The position numbers were made by a program, and so were the translations under genes. Shown here in pieces: positions 34,500-42,840 of a DNA stretch of 47,378 bases. Position 1 is the stretch's first letter; each line of letters starts with the position of its first letter. The stretch comes from JACVRW01 sp035650215 (GTDB lineage: Bacteria; Actinomycetota; Thermoleophilia; Solirubrobacterales; Thermoleophilaceae), in the NCBI GenBank assembly GCA_035650215.1, contig DASRIC010000006.1:1-47378 (forward strand), written 5' to 3'. The notes under the pieces are model-generated. The model was given only the letters and a program-made list of their open reading frames with translations, was not told the DNA's origin and made no database searches.

Positions 34500-34966
34500 G
34501 TGCGCCTGATCGTGCGCACGCCGCCCTCCGGGGTCCAGACCTCGATCTGGAGCGCCTTGCGGCTCGGGTCGAGGCCAACGGTGGAGACCTCCAGCAGCTC
34601 CAGGCGGAACAGATGAGAGGGCCCGGGCGGCGCCTTCTCGCCGTTGATCTCCTTGACGCGGTCGGGGTCGGTGATCTCCTCCGCCACCCCAGCGAGCTTG
34701 GCGTCGCCCTTCCAGCCGGGCGGGTCCGCCGAGCCGCTGTGGAGGGCGAAGCGCGGGTCGCGCTGGAGGTCGCGGGCCTTCCTCGCCTCCCACATCGACC
34801 CGATCCACAGCTCCCCGGCACGCAGCTCGGTCTCGGTGCCGGAGATGCGCGGCGAGCCGTCGCGGCGCACGGTGGCGAGCGTCTTGTGGGTGTGGGCGTC
34901 GAGGCGCTCGCGCACGCGCGCGGCGAGCTCGGGGGCGGCGGCTTCGAAGTCTGACCAGCTCGGCAT
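34496..34966 (-). CDS. Pyridoxamine 5'-phosphate oxidase-like flavin-binding protein
   Basis: 156 residues with the split beta-barrel pattern of the PPOX/F420-dependent superfamily: K-T-L-A-T-V-R-R-D-G-S-P-R-I-S-G near residue 28, L-W-I-G-S-M, A-R-K-A-R-D-L-Q-R-D-P-R-F-A-L near 62-75. Members bind FMN or F420 and reduce or oxidise small molecules, or sequester haem. Nothing here picks the cofactor. It is translationally coupled to the downstream methyltransferase and divergent from the AraC-DinB gene across 75 bases. Confidence 0.82.
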   Translation of the reverse strand: MPSWSDFEAAAPELAARVRERLDAHTHKTLATVRRDGSPRISGTETELRAGELWIGSMWEARKARDLQRDPRFALHSGSADPPGWKGDAKLAGVAEEITDPDRVKEINGEKAPPGPSHLFRLELLEVSTVGLDPSRKALQIEVWTPEGGVRTIRRT

Positions 34967-35041
34967 GAAGCGGACCGTGGCGCACCGCGGCCGCGCCGTC
35001 CAGCGGGATGTCGAAAGCGATCAAGCGCCCGGCTCGCGAGG

Positions 35042-35956
35042 ATGTGGCGCGTGGCCGACCGCCTCCGTGAGCTGATCGACCTCGTGCTCGACTCGCTCGA
35101 CGAACCGGGCACGAGCGGCTCCGCGCTCGCCCGGCGCGCGCACTTCTCCCGCGATCACCTCGACCGGCTGCTTGCCGCGGCCACCGGCGAGTCGCCGGTG
35201 GCGCTCCGGCGCCGCATCCTGCTCGAGCGAGCGGCCTGGCAGCTGCGCACAGGCGCCGCCACCCCGACCGAGGCGGCCGGCGCGGCGGGGTACCGCTCGC
35301 TGGCCGCCTTCTCGAGGGCGTTCACGCGCGGGCACGGGGTGGCGCCGAGCGACTTCGCCGACTCGGGTCGGCCACCGGAGCTCGACGCGCCCAACGGCAT
35401 CCACTTCCACCCGCCCGCCGGCCTGCTGATCCCCGGCGGAGGCGAGCCCGTGGCCCGCCGCGACCTCACCGAGCGGATGGTGGCCCATCACCTCGACCGC
35501 GTGCGCGAGCTGCTCGAGGTGGCCGCCGGGCTGCCGCGGGAGGAGCTCGAGCGGCCACTGCGTCCGGGCTTCGTCGCGGTGTGGTTCGAGGGTGAGGAGG
35601 CCAGCGCGGCGCGCATGGCGGAGCGCCTCGTGTTCACGCTCGAGGTGTGGGTGGCGGCCATCGATGGCTTGCCCACGCCGCCGCTCGACGGCGGCGGGGA
35701 CCTGCTTCGCCGCCACGAGCGCGCCGCGCGCGACTTCGCTCGCATCGCCCGGCGGATCCGCGACCGCGGCGCCTGGGACGACGCGTTCGTGGACGCCCTC
35801 TGCGAGCCCCCCCAGTCCTTCACCTACGGCGGCGTGCTGGCCCATGTGCTGAGCTACGGCGCGGTGCGCCGCGAGGCCCTCGCCGGCGTGCTGGCGGAGC
35901 TGGGCGCCGCCGTGCCCTCCTCGGGCGACCCGATCGAGTGGGAGGCAGGCCGCTGA
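35042..35956 (+). CDS. AraC-type DNA-binding domain fused to DinB-like domain
   Basis: 304 residues. Residues about 8-110 form an AraC/XylS double helix-turn-helix (F-S-R-D-H-L-D-R-L-L, A-A-G-A-A-G-Y-R-S-L-A-A-F-S-R-A-F, G-V-A-P-S-D-F). Residues about 140-295 look like a DinB/YfiT-type four-helix bundle: M-V-A-H-H-L-D-R-V-R-E-L-L early and T-Y-G-G-V-L-A-H-V-L-S-Y-G late, with histidines at the positions used for metal in DinB proteins. The combination suggests a regulator whose sensor is a metal- or thiol-linked DinB bundle. The ATG lies one base after GAGG, so GTG 35051 (three residues later) could be the real start. Confidence 0.8.
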   Translation: MWRVADRLRELIDLVLDSLDEPGTSGSALARRAHFSRDHLDRLLAAATGESPVALRRRILLERAAWQLRTGAATPTEAAGAAGYRSLAAFSRAFTRGHGVAPSDFADSGRPPELDAPNGIHFHPPAGLLIPGGGEPVARRDLTERMVAHHLDRVRELLEVAAGLPREELERPLRPGFVAVWFEGEEASAARMAERLVFTLEVWVAAIDGLPTPPLDGGGDLLRRHERAARDFARIARRIRDRGAWDDAFVDALCEPPQSFTYGGVLAHVLSYGAVRREALAGVLAELGAAVPSSGDPIEWEAGR

Positions 35957-35959
35957 GCT

Positions 35960-36493
35960 CTACAGCAGTGAGTCGATCCGGCCGGTGAGCCCGGCGTCGT
36001 CCGGTTCGGTGCCGGCGCCGAAGCGCTCCGCGAGCCGGCCACGGCGGTCGAGCAGGTACTTGTTGAAGTTCCAGTCCGGCTCGCCCAGCGCCTTGAAGAG
36101 CGCGTGCGCGCCGTCGCCCGTCACTCGCTGCTTGGCGAACATCGGGAACGACACGCCGAAGTTCGCCCGGCAGAACTCAGCGATCCGGTCGTTCGAGCGC
36201 GGCTCCTGACCGGCGAAGTCGTTGGCGGGAAAGCCGAGGATCACGAAGCCGTCCCCGCGGCGCGCGTCGTAGAGGCGCTCGAGGCCGGCGAACTGCGGCG
36301 TGAAGCCGCACTCGCTGGCCGTGTTCACCACGAGCACGACCTTTCCCCGGTAGCGGGAAAGGTCGTCGGGCTCGCCGTTCAGGCGCGGGACGGTGAAGTG
36401 GAGCACGCCCTGGCCCGTGTTGGGCTCCTCATCCCCTCCGCACGAGGCGAGCGCAAGCGCCGCCAGGGCGGCGAGCAGCGAAAGGGCGGGCAT
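35960..36493 (-). CDS. Glutathione peroxidase family lipoprotein
   Basis: 177 residues. The N-terminal signal ends in a lipobox A-L-A-S-C (Cys18), so the protein should be lipid-anchored outside the membrane. The thiol peroxidase domain has Cys62 in N-T-A-S-E-C-G-F-T, Gln96 in G-F-P-A-N-D-F-A-G-Q, and Trp141-Asn142 in D-W-N-F-N-K-Y, i.e. the complete Cys-Gln-Trp-Asn tetrad. A non-selenium, probably thioredoxin-dependent hydroperoxide reductase. A GAGGG site lies 0-5 bases before the ATG, and a TATAGA element just upstream could drive it. Confidence 0.88.
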   Translation of the reverse strand: MPALSLLAALAALALASCGGDEEPNTGQGVLHFTVPRLNGEPDDLSRYRGKVVLVVNTASECGFTPQFAGLERLYDARRGDGFVILGFPANDFAGQEPRSNDRIAEFCRANFGVSFPMFAKQRVTGDGAHALFKALGEPDWNFNKYLLDRRGRLAERFGAGTEPDDAGLTGRIDSLL

Positions 36494-36526
36494 CCCTCAT
36501 CTATACGTGATGCGCGCCCGGCCGGT

Positions 36527-36817
36527 TCATGCCGCCCGCGGCAGCAGGCGCGACACACTGCGGCGCTCGGTGGCCGACTCGCGGCGGGCGCGCTCGGCGC
36601 GAAAGCGAAGCAGCTCGACCAGGTCCCCGCTCGGGCGGAACGGATCGGCGATCGCCGCGCCGGAGTCCACCTCGATGGCGGCCCAGAGCTCGCTGCCGAC
36701 CTCCGCCAACAGCACCTCTCCCGTCGGTGGAGAGGAGCTGTCCAACGCCGCCAGGTCGGCGACGGCAGCGAGGTCACGAGCAGCAGCGCGGCGGATGGTG
36801 AGAGGGGTGTTGGTCAT
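36527..36817 (-). CDS. Small GNAT-like N-terminal-domain protein
   Basis: 96 residues from ATG 36817, preceded by a GGGAG ribosome site about 6 bases upstream. It begins L-T-I-R-R-A-A-A-R-D-L-A-A-V-A-D-L-A, the first strand and helix of a GNAT acetyltransferase, followed by V-L-L-A-E-V-G-S-E-L-W-A-A-I and D-P-F-R-P-S-G-D-L-V-E-L-L. The acetyl-CoA-binding half is absent, so it is unlikely to be an active acetyltransferase. Similar short proteins occur in actinobacteria. Its promoter region is shared with the divergent LysR gene. Confidence 0.65.
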   Translation of the reverse strand: MTNTPLTIRRAAARDLAAVADLAALDSSSPPTGEVLLAEVGSELWAAIEVDSGAAIADPFRPSGDLVELLRFRAERARRESATERRSVSRLLPRAA

Positions 36818-36859
36818 CTTGGGCTCCCGGTTAGAAGGTTTGATCATCCTCGAACCATG

Positions 36860-36898
36860 ATGGCTACCGTGAGCCATAAGTTCAAATTCGGACTTATG
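36860..36898. promoter_or_regulatory. Two overlapping dyads in the lysR / GNAT-like intergenic region
   Basis: CATAAGT (36875-36881) and ACTTATG (36892-36898) form a perfect 7-base inverted repeat with a 10-base AT-rich spacer. ATGGCT (36860-36865) and AGCCAT (36872-36877) form a second one that overlaps it. Paired dyads next to a divergent LysR-type gene are the usual recognition and activation sites of this regulator class. The first dyad covers the expected -35 region of lysR. Confidence 0.55.
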
Positions 36899-36908
36899 AG
36901 GCCTCCGA

Positions 36909-36914
36909 TAAGCT
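36909..36914 (+). promoter_or_regulatory. -10 element TAAGCT of the LysR gene (leaderless)
   Basis: TAAGCT fits TAnnnT and ends 6 bases before the ATG at 36921, predicting a transcript that starts at the start codon. No ribosome site precedes the ATG. Confidence 0.55.
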
Positions 36915-36920
36915 CTGGTT

Positions 36921-37865
36921 ATGCTCGACGTCAAGCAGCTGAGGGTCCTCAAGGCGGTCTCCGAGCACGGCTCGTTCTCGGCCGCGGCGGAGTCGCTCAG
37001 CTACACCCAGCCTGCGGTCTCGCAGCAGATCGCGGCGCTCGAGCGCCAGGCCAACACCAAGCTTGTGGACCGCGGCAGCCGCGGCGTGCGCCTCACCGAT
37101 CAGGGCCGCGCGCTCGTGGAGCACGCGGAGGTGGTGCTCGCCCGTCTGGCCGCCGCCGAGGCGGAGCTCGAGGCGATCGCGGGCGTGCGGGGGGGTCGCG
37201 TCCGGCTGTCCTCGTTCCCGACCGCCGGCGCGTCGGTTCTGCCACCGGCTGTCGCCATGTTCGCCAGGCGGCATCCGGAGGTCGAGCTGACGTTCGTCGA
37301 GCAGGAGCCCGAGGACGCGGTGCAGATGCTCCGGGCGGCCGAGCTCGAGGTGGCGATCGTGTTCGAGTACCGCGACCTGGCGCAGCCGGAGTTCGACCGG
37401 CTCTACGAGGGCATCGAGCTGCGCCACCTGATCGACGACCCGATGTACGTCGCGATGCCGCGCGACCACCCGGTCGCGCGCAAGCCGCGCGTGCGGCTCG
37501 AGGACTTCGCCGACGACGTCTGGATCCAGAACGACACCCGCGGCCCCTGCGGCCGCCTGCACCTGGCCGCCTGCGTGGGCGCGGGCTTCGAGCCGAAGAT
37601 CGGCTACGAGTCCGACGACTACAACGTGGTCCAGGGCCTGATCGCCGCCGGCGTGGGCATCTCGCTGCTGCCGGCCCTGTCGCTCACCAACGTGCGCGAG
37701 GACATCGCGGTGCGCTCGCTCGGCAGGAAGGCGCCGGCCCGCCGCATCGCGTCCGCCGTGCTGGCAGGCCGCTACCGCTCGCCGGCCACCGACGCCATGC
37801 TCGGCATCCTCACCGAGGCCGCCGAGCGCTTCGAGCTGCCCTCGGGCGGCGCGATCGCGGCGTAG
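36921..37865 (+). CDS. LysR-family transcriptional regulator
   Basis: 314 residues. An N-terminal winged helix-turn-helix (about 1-60: L-R-V-L-K-A-V-S-E-H-G-S-F-S-A-A-A-E-S-L and T-Q-P-A-V-S-Q-Q-I-A-A-L-E) is followed by a periplasmic-binding-protein-like effector domain (about 90-295), with G-R-V-R-L-S-S-F-P-T-A and G-L-I-A-A-G-V-G-I-S-L-L-P. The effector is unknown. It is divergent from the small GNAT-like and glutathione peroxidase genes, which are candidate targets by position. A hairpin follows its stop. Confidence 0.9.
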   Translation: MLDVKQLRVLKAVSEHGSFSAAAESLSYTQPAVSQQIAALERQANTKLVDRGSRGVRLTDQGRALVEHAEVVLARLAAAEAELEAIAGVRGGRVRLSSFPTAGASVLPPAVAMFARRHPEVELTFVEQEPEDAVQMLRAAELEVAIVFEYRDLAQPEFDRLYEGIELRHLIDDPMYVAMPRDHPVARKPRVRLEDFADDVWIQNDTRGPCGRLHLAACVGAGFEPKIGYESDDYNVVQGLIAAGVGISLLPALSLTNVREDIAVRSLGRKAPARRIASAVLAGRYRSPATDAMLGILTEAAERFELPSGGAIAA

Positions 37866-37875
37866 CCCGTCGACC

Positions 37876-37907
37876 GTCGGCCGGGGACCTCCGCGGAGGC
37901 CGCCGAC
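37876..37907 (+). terminator. GC-rich hairpin after lysR
   Basis: GTCGGC (37876-37881) pairs with GCCGAC (37902-37907), enclosing the perfect palindrome CCTCCGCGGAGG (37888-37899) and a further GG/CC pair, with small bulges. It lies 10 bases after the lysR stop and before the next gene. No T-tract, so a terminator role is likely but not certain. Confidence 0.4.
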
Positions 37908-37918
37908 GTACCTGGGGC

Positions 37919-38920
37919 ATGCCCTCACAGGCCCGACGTTCCTTTACGACAACCGCGGCGCTGATCGCGGCCGCGGCCGCCACAGCCCCAAGCGCCAACG
38001 CCGACGGCGTCCCCGTGAGCGGCGTCGACGCCCGCCCCGTCTCCACCCCCGGCGCCGAGGGGCGCGAGTACCTCACGCGCCGCGCGCGGCCGGGCACGGT
38101 GCTGGTCGAGCGTGAAGCTGCCGGCGGCCGGGTGCTGCGGCGCCTGCGGCTGCCCGGCAACCTCTCCATCCCCGTGGTGGCCTACGACCGCACGTCGGGC
38201 GGGCTGTCGGCCGACGGCCGCACGCTGGTGCTGATCAAGCCGCCACGCAGCTTTCCCCAACCCGAGACCACGCTCGCCGTGATCGACCCGGGCCGCATGG
38301 AGCGGCGCGGCACGATCCGTCTCGAGGGCCACTTCAGCTTCGACGCGCTCTCGCCCGACGGCCGCACCATGTACCTGATCGAGTACCTCTCGGAGCACGA
38401 CGTGAGGCGCTACGCCGTGCGCGCGTACGACCTGCGCGCGCGCCGGCTGATCCCCGGCGCGATCGTGGACCCGCGCGAGCCCGGCGAGCGGATGAACGGC
38501 CTGCCGATGAACCGCGCCACGGGCGCGGGCGGGCGCTGGGAGTACACCCTCTACGACGCCCCCGAGCACCCCTTCATCCACGCGCTCGACACCGAGGGTC
38601 GCAAAGCCTTCTGCATCGATCTCGACGCGCTCGCAGGCAGGCGCAACGGCATGTGGGGCGTGAAGCTCGAGTTCGACGGCCCCGGCACTCTGCGCGTGGT
38701 GGACGACGGGAAACGGCTCGCCGGCGTGGACACGCGCACGCTGCGCGTGACCACGCCCACGCCGCCGGCGCCCACGGCGGCGGCCCGCCCCCGCCGCGGG
38801 GGCGGGGACGGGCCAGGGTGGATCTGGGTCGCCGCGCCGACAGCCCTGCTGGTCGCGGGGTCGACGCTCGTGCTCGCCCGCCGGCGGCGCCGTTCGGCTA
38901 TTCGTACTGCAGCGCCCTGA
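37919..38920 (+). CDS. Secreted, C-terminally anchored protein of unknown function (beta-propeller-like)
   Basis: 333 residues. A signal peptide (about 1-28, ending S-A-N-A-D) precedes an extracytoplasmic domain with repeated strand-turn patterns such as L-S-A-D-G-R-T-L, L-S-P-D-G-R-T-M-Y-L-I-E-Y and L-D-T-E-G-R-K-A-F, which look like blades of a WD40/YVTN-type propeller. A Pro/Ala-rich linker, one membrane span (about 303-323) and a basic tail follow. No enzyme motif is evident. The 3' end overlaps the convergent ABC permease gene by 23 bases. Confidence 0.72.
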   Translation: MPSQARRSFTTTAALIAAAAATAPSANADGVPVSGVDARPVSTPGAEGREYLTRRARPGTVLVEREAAGGRVLRRLRLPGNLSIPVVAYDRTSGGLSADGRTLVLIKPPRSFPQPETTLAVIDPGRMERRGTIRLEGHFSFDALSPDGRTMYLIEYLSEHDVRRYAVRAYDLRARRLIPGAIVDPREPGERMNGLPMNRATGAGGRWEYTLYDAPEHPFIHALDTEGRKAFCIDLDALAGRRNGMWGVKLEFDGPGTLRVVDDGKRLAGVDTRTLRVTTPTPPAPTAAARPRRGGGDGPGWIWVAAPTALLVAGSTLVLARRRRRSAIRTAAP

Positions 38921-41435
38921 GCACATCGAGCCGGGCGGCCCGCCGCGCCGGTCCGATCGCGGCCAGCACGCCGGCCGCGGCCGCCACGACCGTGAACGCG
39001 ATCAGCGAGCCGGCGGGCACCGCGAACTTGAGCCCCTCCTCGCTGAGCGCCGTGGTGGCGAGCGCGGCCAGGAACAGGCCCACCGCGATCCCGAGCACGG
39101 CGCCGATCAGCGCGGTGACCATGCTCTCGTGCCGCACCATGCGCCGAACCTGGCGGCGGCTCATCCCGATCGCCCTCAGCATGCCGAGCTCGCGGGTCCG
39201 CTCGAGCACCGACAGCGCCAGCGTGTTCACGATCCCGAACAGCGAGACGATCACGGCCAGGCCGAGCAGCACGTAGAAGAGACCGAGGATCTGGTCGACC
39301 CACGCCGACTGGTCGGTCACGAACTCGCTCTTCGACTGGACCTTCACGTCCGCGTACGGCGCGAGCGCGCGCTCGAGCTCGCCGGGTGACGCGCCGTCCG
39401 CGGTCAGGAGCCCGAAGCGCTCGCGCTCCTCGGCGAACGCCGAGTCGAACGCCCGGCGGGCGATCGTGACCTCGCCGAGGCCGAGCGGGTTGAACTTGTC
39501 CGGCTCCGACACGGCGGCCACGCTCAGGTCGAGCTTCTCGCCGCTCGCGGCCTTCACCTGGAAGCGGTCGCCCACGGCGAGCCCCTCCCGGTCGGCGAGC
39601 TTGTCGGTGACCACTGCGCCGCCGGCCCCGAGCTCGGCGAGGGACGCCTCGGAGCCCTCGGCGTAGTCGGAGCCGAGCACCTGCGCGATGCGGGACTGGT
39701 CGACGCCGTCGACCGACACGTCCTCGCCAAAGGCGCGGGCGCTCGCCTGCGCGACGCCTGTGGCCACCTCGACGCCCGGCACCTCGGCGGCGGCCTGCAC
39801 GGCCTCGGGGCCGATCGGCGACCAGCCGTCCTGGCCAACCAGCACGTAGTCGGCGCGCACCTGGTCCTCGAGCGCCCCGGTAGCCGACTCGCGGATGCCC
39901 GCGCCCAGCACGGCGGAGAAGGCCACCAGCGCGATCCCGATCATGAGTGCGGCCGCGGTGGCCGCGGTGCGACCCGGGTTGCGCATGGCGTTGCGGCGGG
40001 CCAGCCCGCCGGCCACGCCGGCGAGGCGCTCGCCCGGACGCCCGAGCACCGACGCCAGCCGCGGCACCAGCCGTGGGGAGATGAGCGCCACCGCCACGAA
40101 CAGCAGCAGCGCGCCTGGCGCGAGCAGCGCCAGCCGTCCCTCGGCGTCGATCCCGGGCGCGAACATGCCGAGCCCGAGGACCGTGAGGGCGATCAGCCCG
40201 ACCAGCGCGGCGAACAGCGGCGCCCGCCGGCCGATCCGCGACGGCGGGATCTCCGCCCCCTCGCGCATCGCCGTGACCGGCGAGACTCGCGTGGCGCGGA
40301 GCGCCGGGCCGAGCCCGGCGACCAGCGTGACGATCACGCCCATGAGCAGCGAGACGACGATGGTGCGCGTGGCGAACACCGTCTCCGTGCTCGGGAGGTC
40401 GACGTCGAACGACGCCAGCAGGCTCGCGAGCAGCTTGGCCAGGCCGAGGCCGGCAGCCAGCCCGATCGCGGAGGCCACGACGCCGATCAGGAGCGCCTCG
40501 GCCACCACGGCGCGCAGCACCTGGCGCCGGCTGGCGCCGAGCGCCCGCAGGAGCGCAAGCTCCCGCGAGCGCTGCGCGACGGTGATCGAGAGCGTGTTGT
40601 AGATCGTGAACGCGCCGACGAAGACGGCGACCGCGCCGAAGGCCACCAGGAACACCTGGAGGAAGTCCACGAAGCTCCGCAGGCCGTCGAGCGTGAAGCG
40701 GTCGTCCGCCTCCGCGGTCTCGACCTGGAGGTTCGACGGGAGCGCCTCGGCGAGGCTCTTCCGCACCGAGTCGGGCCCGCCCACGAGGATCTCGGTGTAG
40801 CTCCCCTCGCGGTCGAACAGCGCCTGCGCGGCGTCGAGGTCGAACAGCGCGAAGCTCGCGGTACCGATCGAGTCCACGTCGCCGAACGTCGCGATGCCGG
40901 TGATCTCGGCCTTCTGCACCGGGCCGCGGGTCTGCACGGCGATGCGATCGCCGACCGAATATCCGCCCCTCTCGGCGCTGCCGGCGTCGATCACGACCTC
41001 GCCCGGACCGCTCGCGAGCTCGCCATCCGCGATACGGAACGGCGTCAGCTCGGCGGCGGCGGGGTCGAGCCCGGTCCCGAAGTAGGGGCCGCTGCCGATC
41101 ACGTCGCCGTTCCGGTCGAGCAGCCGCGCCTCGTCCGAGATGTTGCCCACGGCCTTCTCGACCCCGGTGACCGCCCGCACTTCGTCGAGCGCGGACGCCG
41201 GGATGTCGCTTCGAGTGGAGAACTCGTCGTCGCCCGCGTCGAACGCGGTCTTCGCGGACACCACCGCAGCGGTGCCGTCATAGGACGCGTCGGAGAGCGA
41301 GTCTGCCGCTCCGCGCATCGTGTCGGTGAGCGTGTAGGCGCCGCTCACCATCGCCACGCCCAGCACGATCGCGAGCGCGGTGAGCACCGTCCGCAGACGG
41401 TGCGAGGAGATTCCCTTGATGGCTACGCGTGTCAT
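38898..41435 (-). CDS. ABC transporter permease, FtsX/MacB type with two FtsX domains
   Basis: 845 residues. The N-terminal span (about 13-35: R-T-V-L-T-A-L-A-I-V-L-G-V-A-M) is followed by a MacB-like extracytoplasmic domain and an FtsX domain (about 255-395; A-L-L-R-A-L-G-A-S-R-R-Q-V). Central spans (405-455), a second N-terminal-like span and extracytoplasmic domain (about 470-720) and a final FtsX domain (about 720-840; G-M-L-R-A-I-G-M-S-R-R-Q-V) complete it. Such duplicated permeases pair with a MacB/LolD-like ATPase and act as mechanotransmitters or exporters of lipids, peptides or lipoproteins. The ATG overlaps the stop of the ATPase gene, so the two are coupled. Confidence 0.9.
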   Translation of the reverse strand: MTRVAIKGISSHRLRTVLTALAIVLGVAMVSGAYTLTDTMRGAADSLSDASYDGTAAVVSAKTAFDAGDDEFSTRSDIPASALDEVRAVTGVEKAVGNISDEARLLDRNGDVIGSGPYFGTGLDPAAAELTPFRIADGELASGPGEVVIDAGSAERGGYSVGDRIAVQTRGPVQKAEITGIATFGDVDSIGTASFALFDLDAAQALFDREGSYTEILVGGPDSVRKSLAEALPSNLQVETAEADDRFTLDGLRSFVDFLQVFLVAFGAVAVFVGAFTIYNTLSITVAQRSRELALLRALGASRRQVLRAVVAEALLIGVVASAIGLAAGLGLAKLLASLLASFDVDLPSTETVFATRTIVVSLLMGVIVTLVAGLGPALRATRVSPVTAMREGAEIPPSRIGRRAPLFAALVGLIALTVLGLGMFAPGIDAEGRLALLAPGALLLFVAVALISPRLVPRLASVLGRPGERLAGVAGGLARRNAMRNPGRTAATAAALMIGIALVAFSAVLGAGIRESATGALEDQVRADYVLVGQDGWSPIGPEAVQAAAEVPGVEVATGVAQASARAFGEDVSVDGVDQSRIAQVLGSDYAEGSEASLAELGAGGAVVTDKLADREGLAVGDRFQVKAASGEKLDLSVAAVSEPDKFNPLGLGEVTIARRAFDSAFAEERERFGLLTADGASPGELERALAPYADVKVQSKSEFVTDQSAWVDQILGLFYVLLGLAVIVSLFGIVNTLALSVLERTRELGMLRAIGMSRRQVRRMVRHESMVTALIGAVLGIAVGLFLAALATTALSEEGLKFAVPAGSLIAFTVVAAAAGVLAAIGPARRAARLDVLRALQYE

Positions 41436-42199
41436 GCCAGCTCCTTCACAGTCGCGAGGACGTCGTCCTCGGTCGGATCCGCGAGGTCGGAGACCAAACG
41501 GCCGTCGGCCAGGAACACGGTGCGGTCGGCCGTCGCGGCCGCGCGCGGGTCGTGGGTGACCATCACGGTCGTCTGCCCGTAGGCGGACACCGCGTCGCGC
41601 AGCAGATCGAGCACCTCGGCGCTCGTCTTTGAGTCGAGGTTGCCGGTGGGCTCGTCGGCGAACAGCACCGTGGGCTCGGCCACGATCGCCCGGGCCACGG
41701 CCACGCGCTGCTGCTGGCCGCCGGAGAGCTCCGCCGGGCGGTGGGAGCGGCGGTCCGCGAGTCCCACTCGCTCGATCACCGAGTCGACGTAGGCGCGGTC
41801 GAGCTTCCTGCCGGCGATCCGGAGCGGCAACGTCACGTTCTCCTCGGCGCTGAGCGTCGGCACCAGGTTGAACGCCTGAAAGACGAAGCCGATGTGCTTG
41901 CGGCGCAGCAGGGTGAGCTGCTTGTCGCCCATCGTCGTGATGTCCTGCCCGGCGATCTCGACCCGGCCCTCGGTGGGCCGGTCGAGGCCGGCGAGCAGGT
42001 GCATCAGCGTCGACTTGCCGGAGCCGCTGGCGCCCATGATCGCCGTGAACTGCCCGCCCGGGACCTCGAGCGAGACTCCGCGCACGGCCTCTACGGCCGA
42101 ATCGCCCTCGCCGTAGCGGCGGACGAGATCATTGGCCGTCACCGCCACGCCCTGATGGGCGGGTGCGACCGGGGCGATGATCGACGTGTCGTACAGCAT
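41432..42199 (-). CDS. ABC transporter ATP-binding protein (MacB/LolD type)
   Basis: 255 residues from ATG 42199. Walker A G-A-S-G-S-G-K-S-T, Q-loop F-V-F-Q-A-F-N-L-V-P, signature L-S-G-G-Q-Q-Q-R-V-A-V-A, Walker B V-L-F-A-D-E-P-T-G-N-L-D and switch His in V-T-H-D are all intact. It drives the downstream permease. The start at 42199 has a strong AAGGAG ribosome site (42206-42211) at 6 bases. An in-frame ATG at 42226 overlaps the SRPBCC stop (ATGA) and would add nine residues; both starts may be used. Confidence 0.92.
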   Translation of the reverse strand: MLYDTSIIAPVAPAHQGVAVTANDLVRRYGEGDSAVEAVRGVSLEVPGGQFTAIMGASGSGKSTLMHLLAGLDRPTEGRVEIAGQDITTMGDKQLTLLRRKHIGFVFQAFNLVPTLSAEENVTLPLRIAGRKLDRAYVDSVIERVGLADRRSHRPAELSGGQQQRVAVARAIVAEPTVLFADEPTGNLDSKTSAEVLDLLRDAVSAYGQTTVMVTHDPRAAATADRTVFLADGRLVSDLADPTEDDVLATVKELA

Positions 42200-42222
42200 C
42201 GTGCTCTCCTTGGTTTCGGGGT

Positions 42223-42675
42223 TCATGCGGCCACCGCCAGCGGTGCCTCGGCCGCGCGGACGATCCGTCCGGCCGCACCGTCGAGGGCACCGGCGGACAG
42301 GAGCGCGGCGGTGGCGTTCGCCACCAGGCGGCCGGTCAGGCCGCCGCCGCGGCGCAGCGACACCGACGCGCTGAGCTCGGAGCCGGTGTCGGCCGGCTCG
42401 AGCTGGTAGCGCACGTCGATGCCGACCGGGCCCTCGGCGCTCAGCTCCAGGCGGCCCTTGTCGGCGGCGTGGACCTCGACGTCGAAGCCGACCCTCACGC
42501 CGGCCAGCCGGCCGGTCACCCGGGTGCGGGTGCCGGCGGCGAGGCGGCGCGTCGCCAGCTCGTCGAGATCGAAGTCGACCGGCGACCAGCGCCGGATCTG
42601 ATCGGGATGGGTGAGCACCTCGAGCAGCTGCTCGGTGGTGGCACCCGTGGTGGTTGTCGCGGTCCACTCAGCCAT
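42223..42675 (-). CDS. SRPBCC/START-fold protein, first gene of the ABC operon
   Basis: 150 residues from ATG 42675, preceded by GGGAGG. The frame is open to 42864 but that part is antisense to the kinase promoter. The pattern of a polyketide-cyclase/START small-ligand pocket is visible: T-T-E-Q-L-L-E-V-L-T-H-P-D-Q-I-R-R-W-S-P-V near the N-terminus, successive beta strands (R-L-E-L-S-A-E-G-P-V), and a long C-terminal helix. It may bind a hydrophobic ligand handled by the transporter downstream, judged only from the shared operon. Confidence 0.78.
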   Translation of the reverse strand: MAEWTATTTTGATTEQLLEVLTHPDQIRRWSPVDFDLDELATRRLAAGTRTRVTGRLAGVRVGFDVEVHAADKGRLELSAEGPVGIDVRYQLEPADTGSELSASVSLRRGGGLTGRLVANATAALLSAGALDGAAGRIVRAAEAPLAVAA

Positions 42676-42827
42676 GGCGCCGAGCCTCCCATCGCCCGCA
42701 CCGCCTGTCGTCAGCCCGGAAGCCGATCTGGGGTCGCCGCCGGGACGATCCTGCGGCGGCCCGGCATCCTCCGCTCGGAGGAGGCCGCCTCGTCTGCCAG
42801 GACGATGCCGGCGGCAGCGTGCACAGG

Positions 42828-42833
42828 TACCGT
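42828..42833 (+). promoter_or_regulatory. -10 element TACCGT of the kinase operon (leaderless)
   Basis: TACCGT fits TAnnnT and ends 7 bases before the GTG at 42841, so the transcript is expected to start at the start codon; this supports that GTG over upstream starts in the same open frame. The divergent ABC operon starts at 42675. Confidence 0.5.
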
Positions 42834-42840
42834 GGATCGG

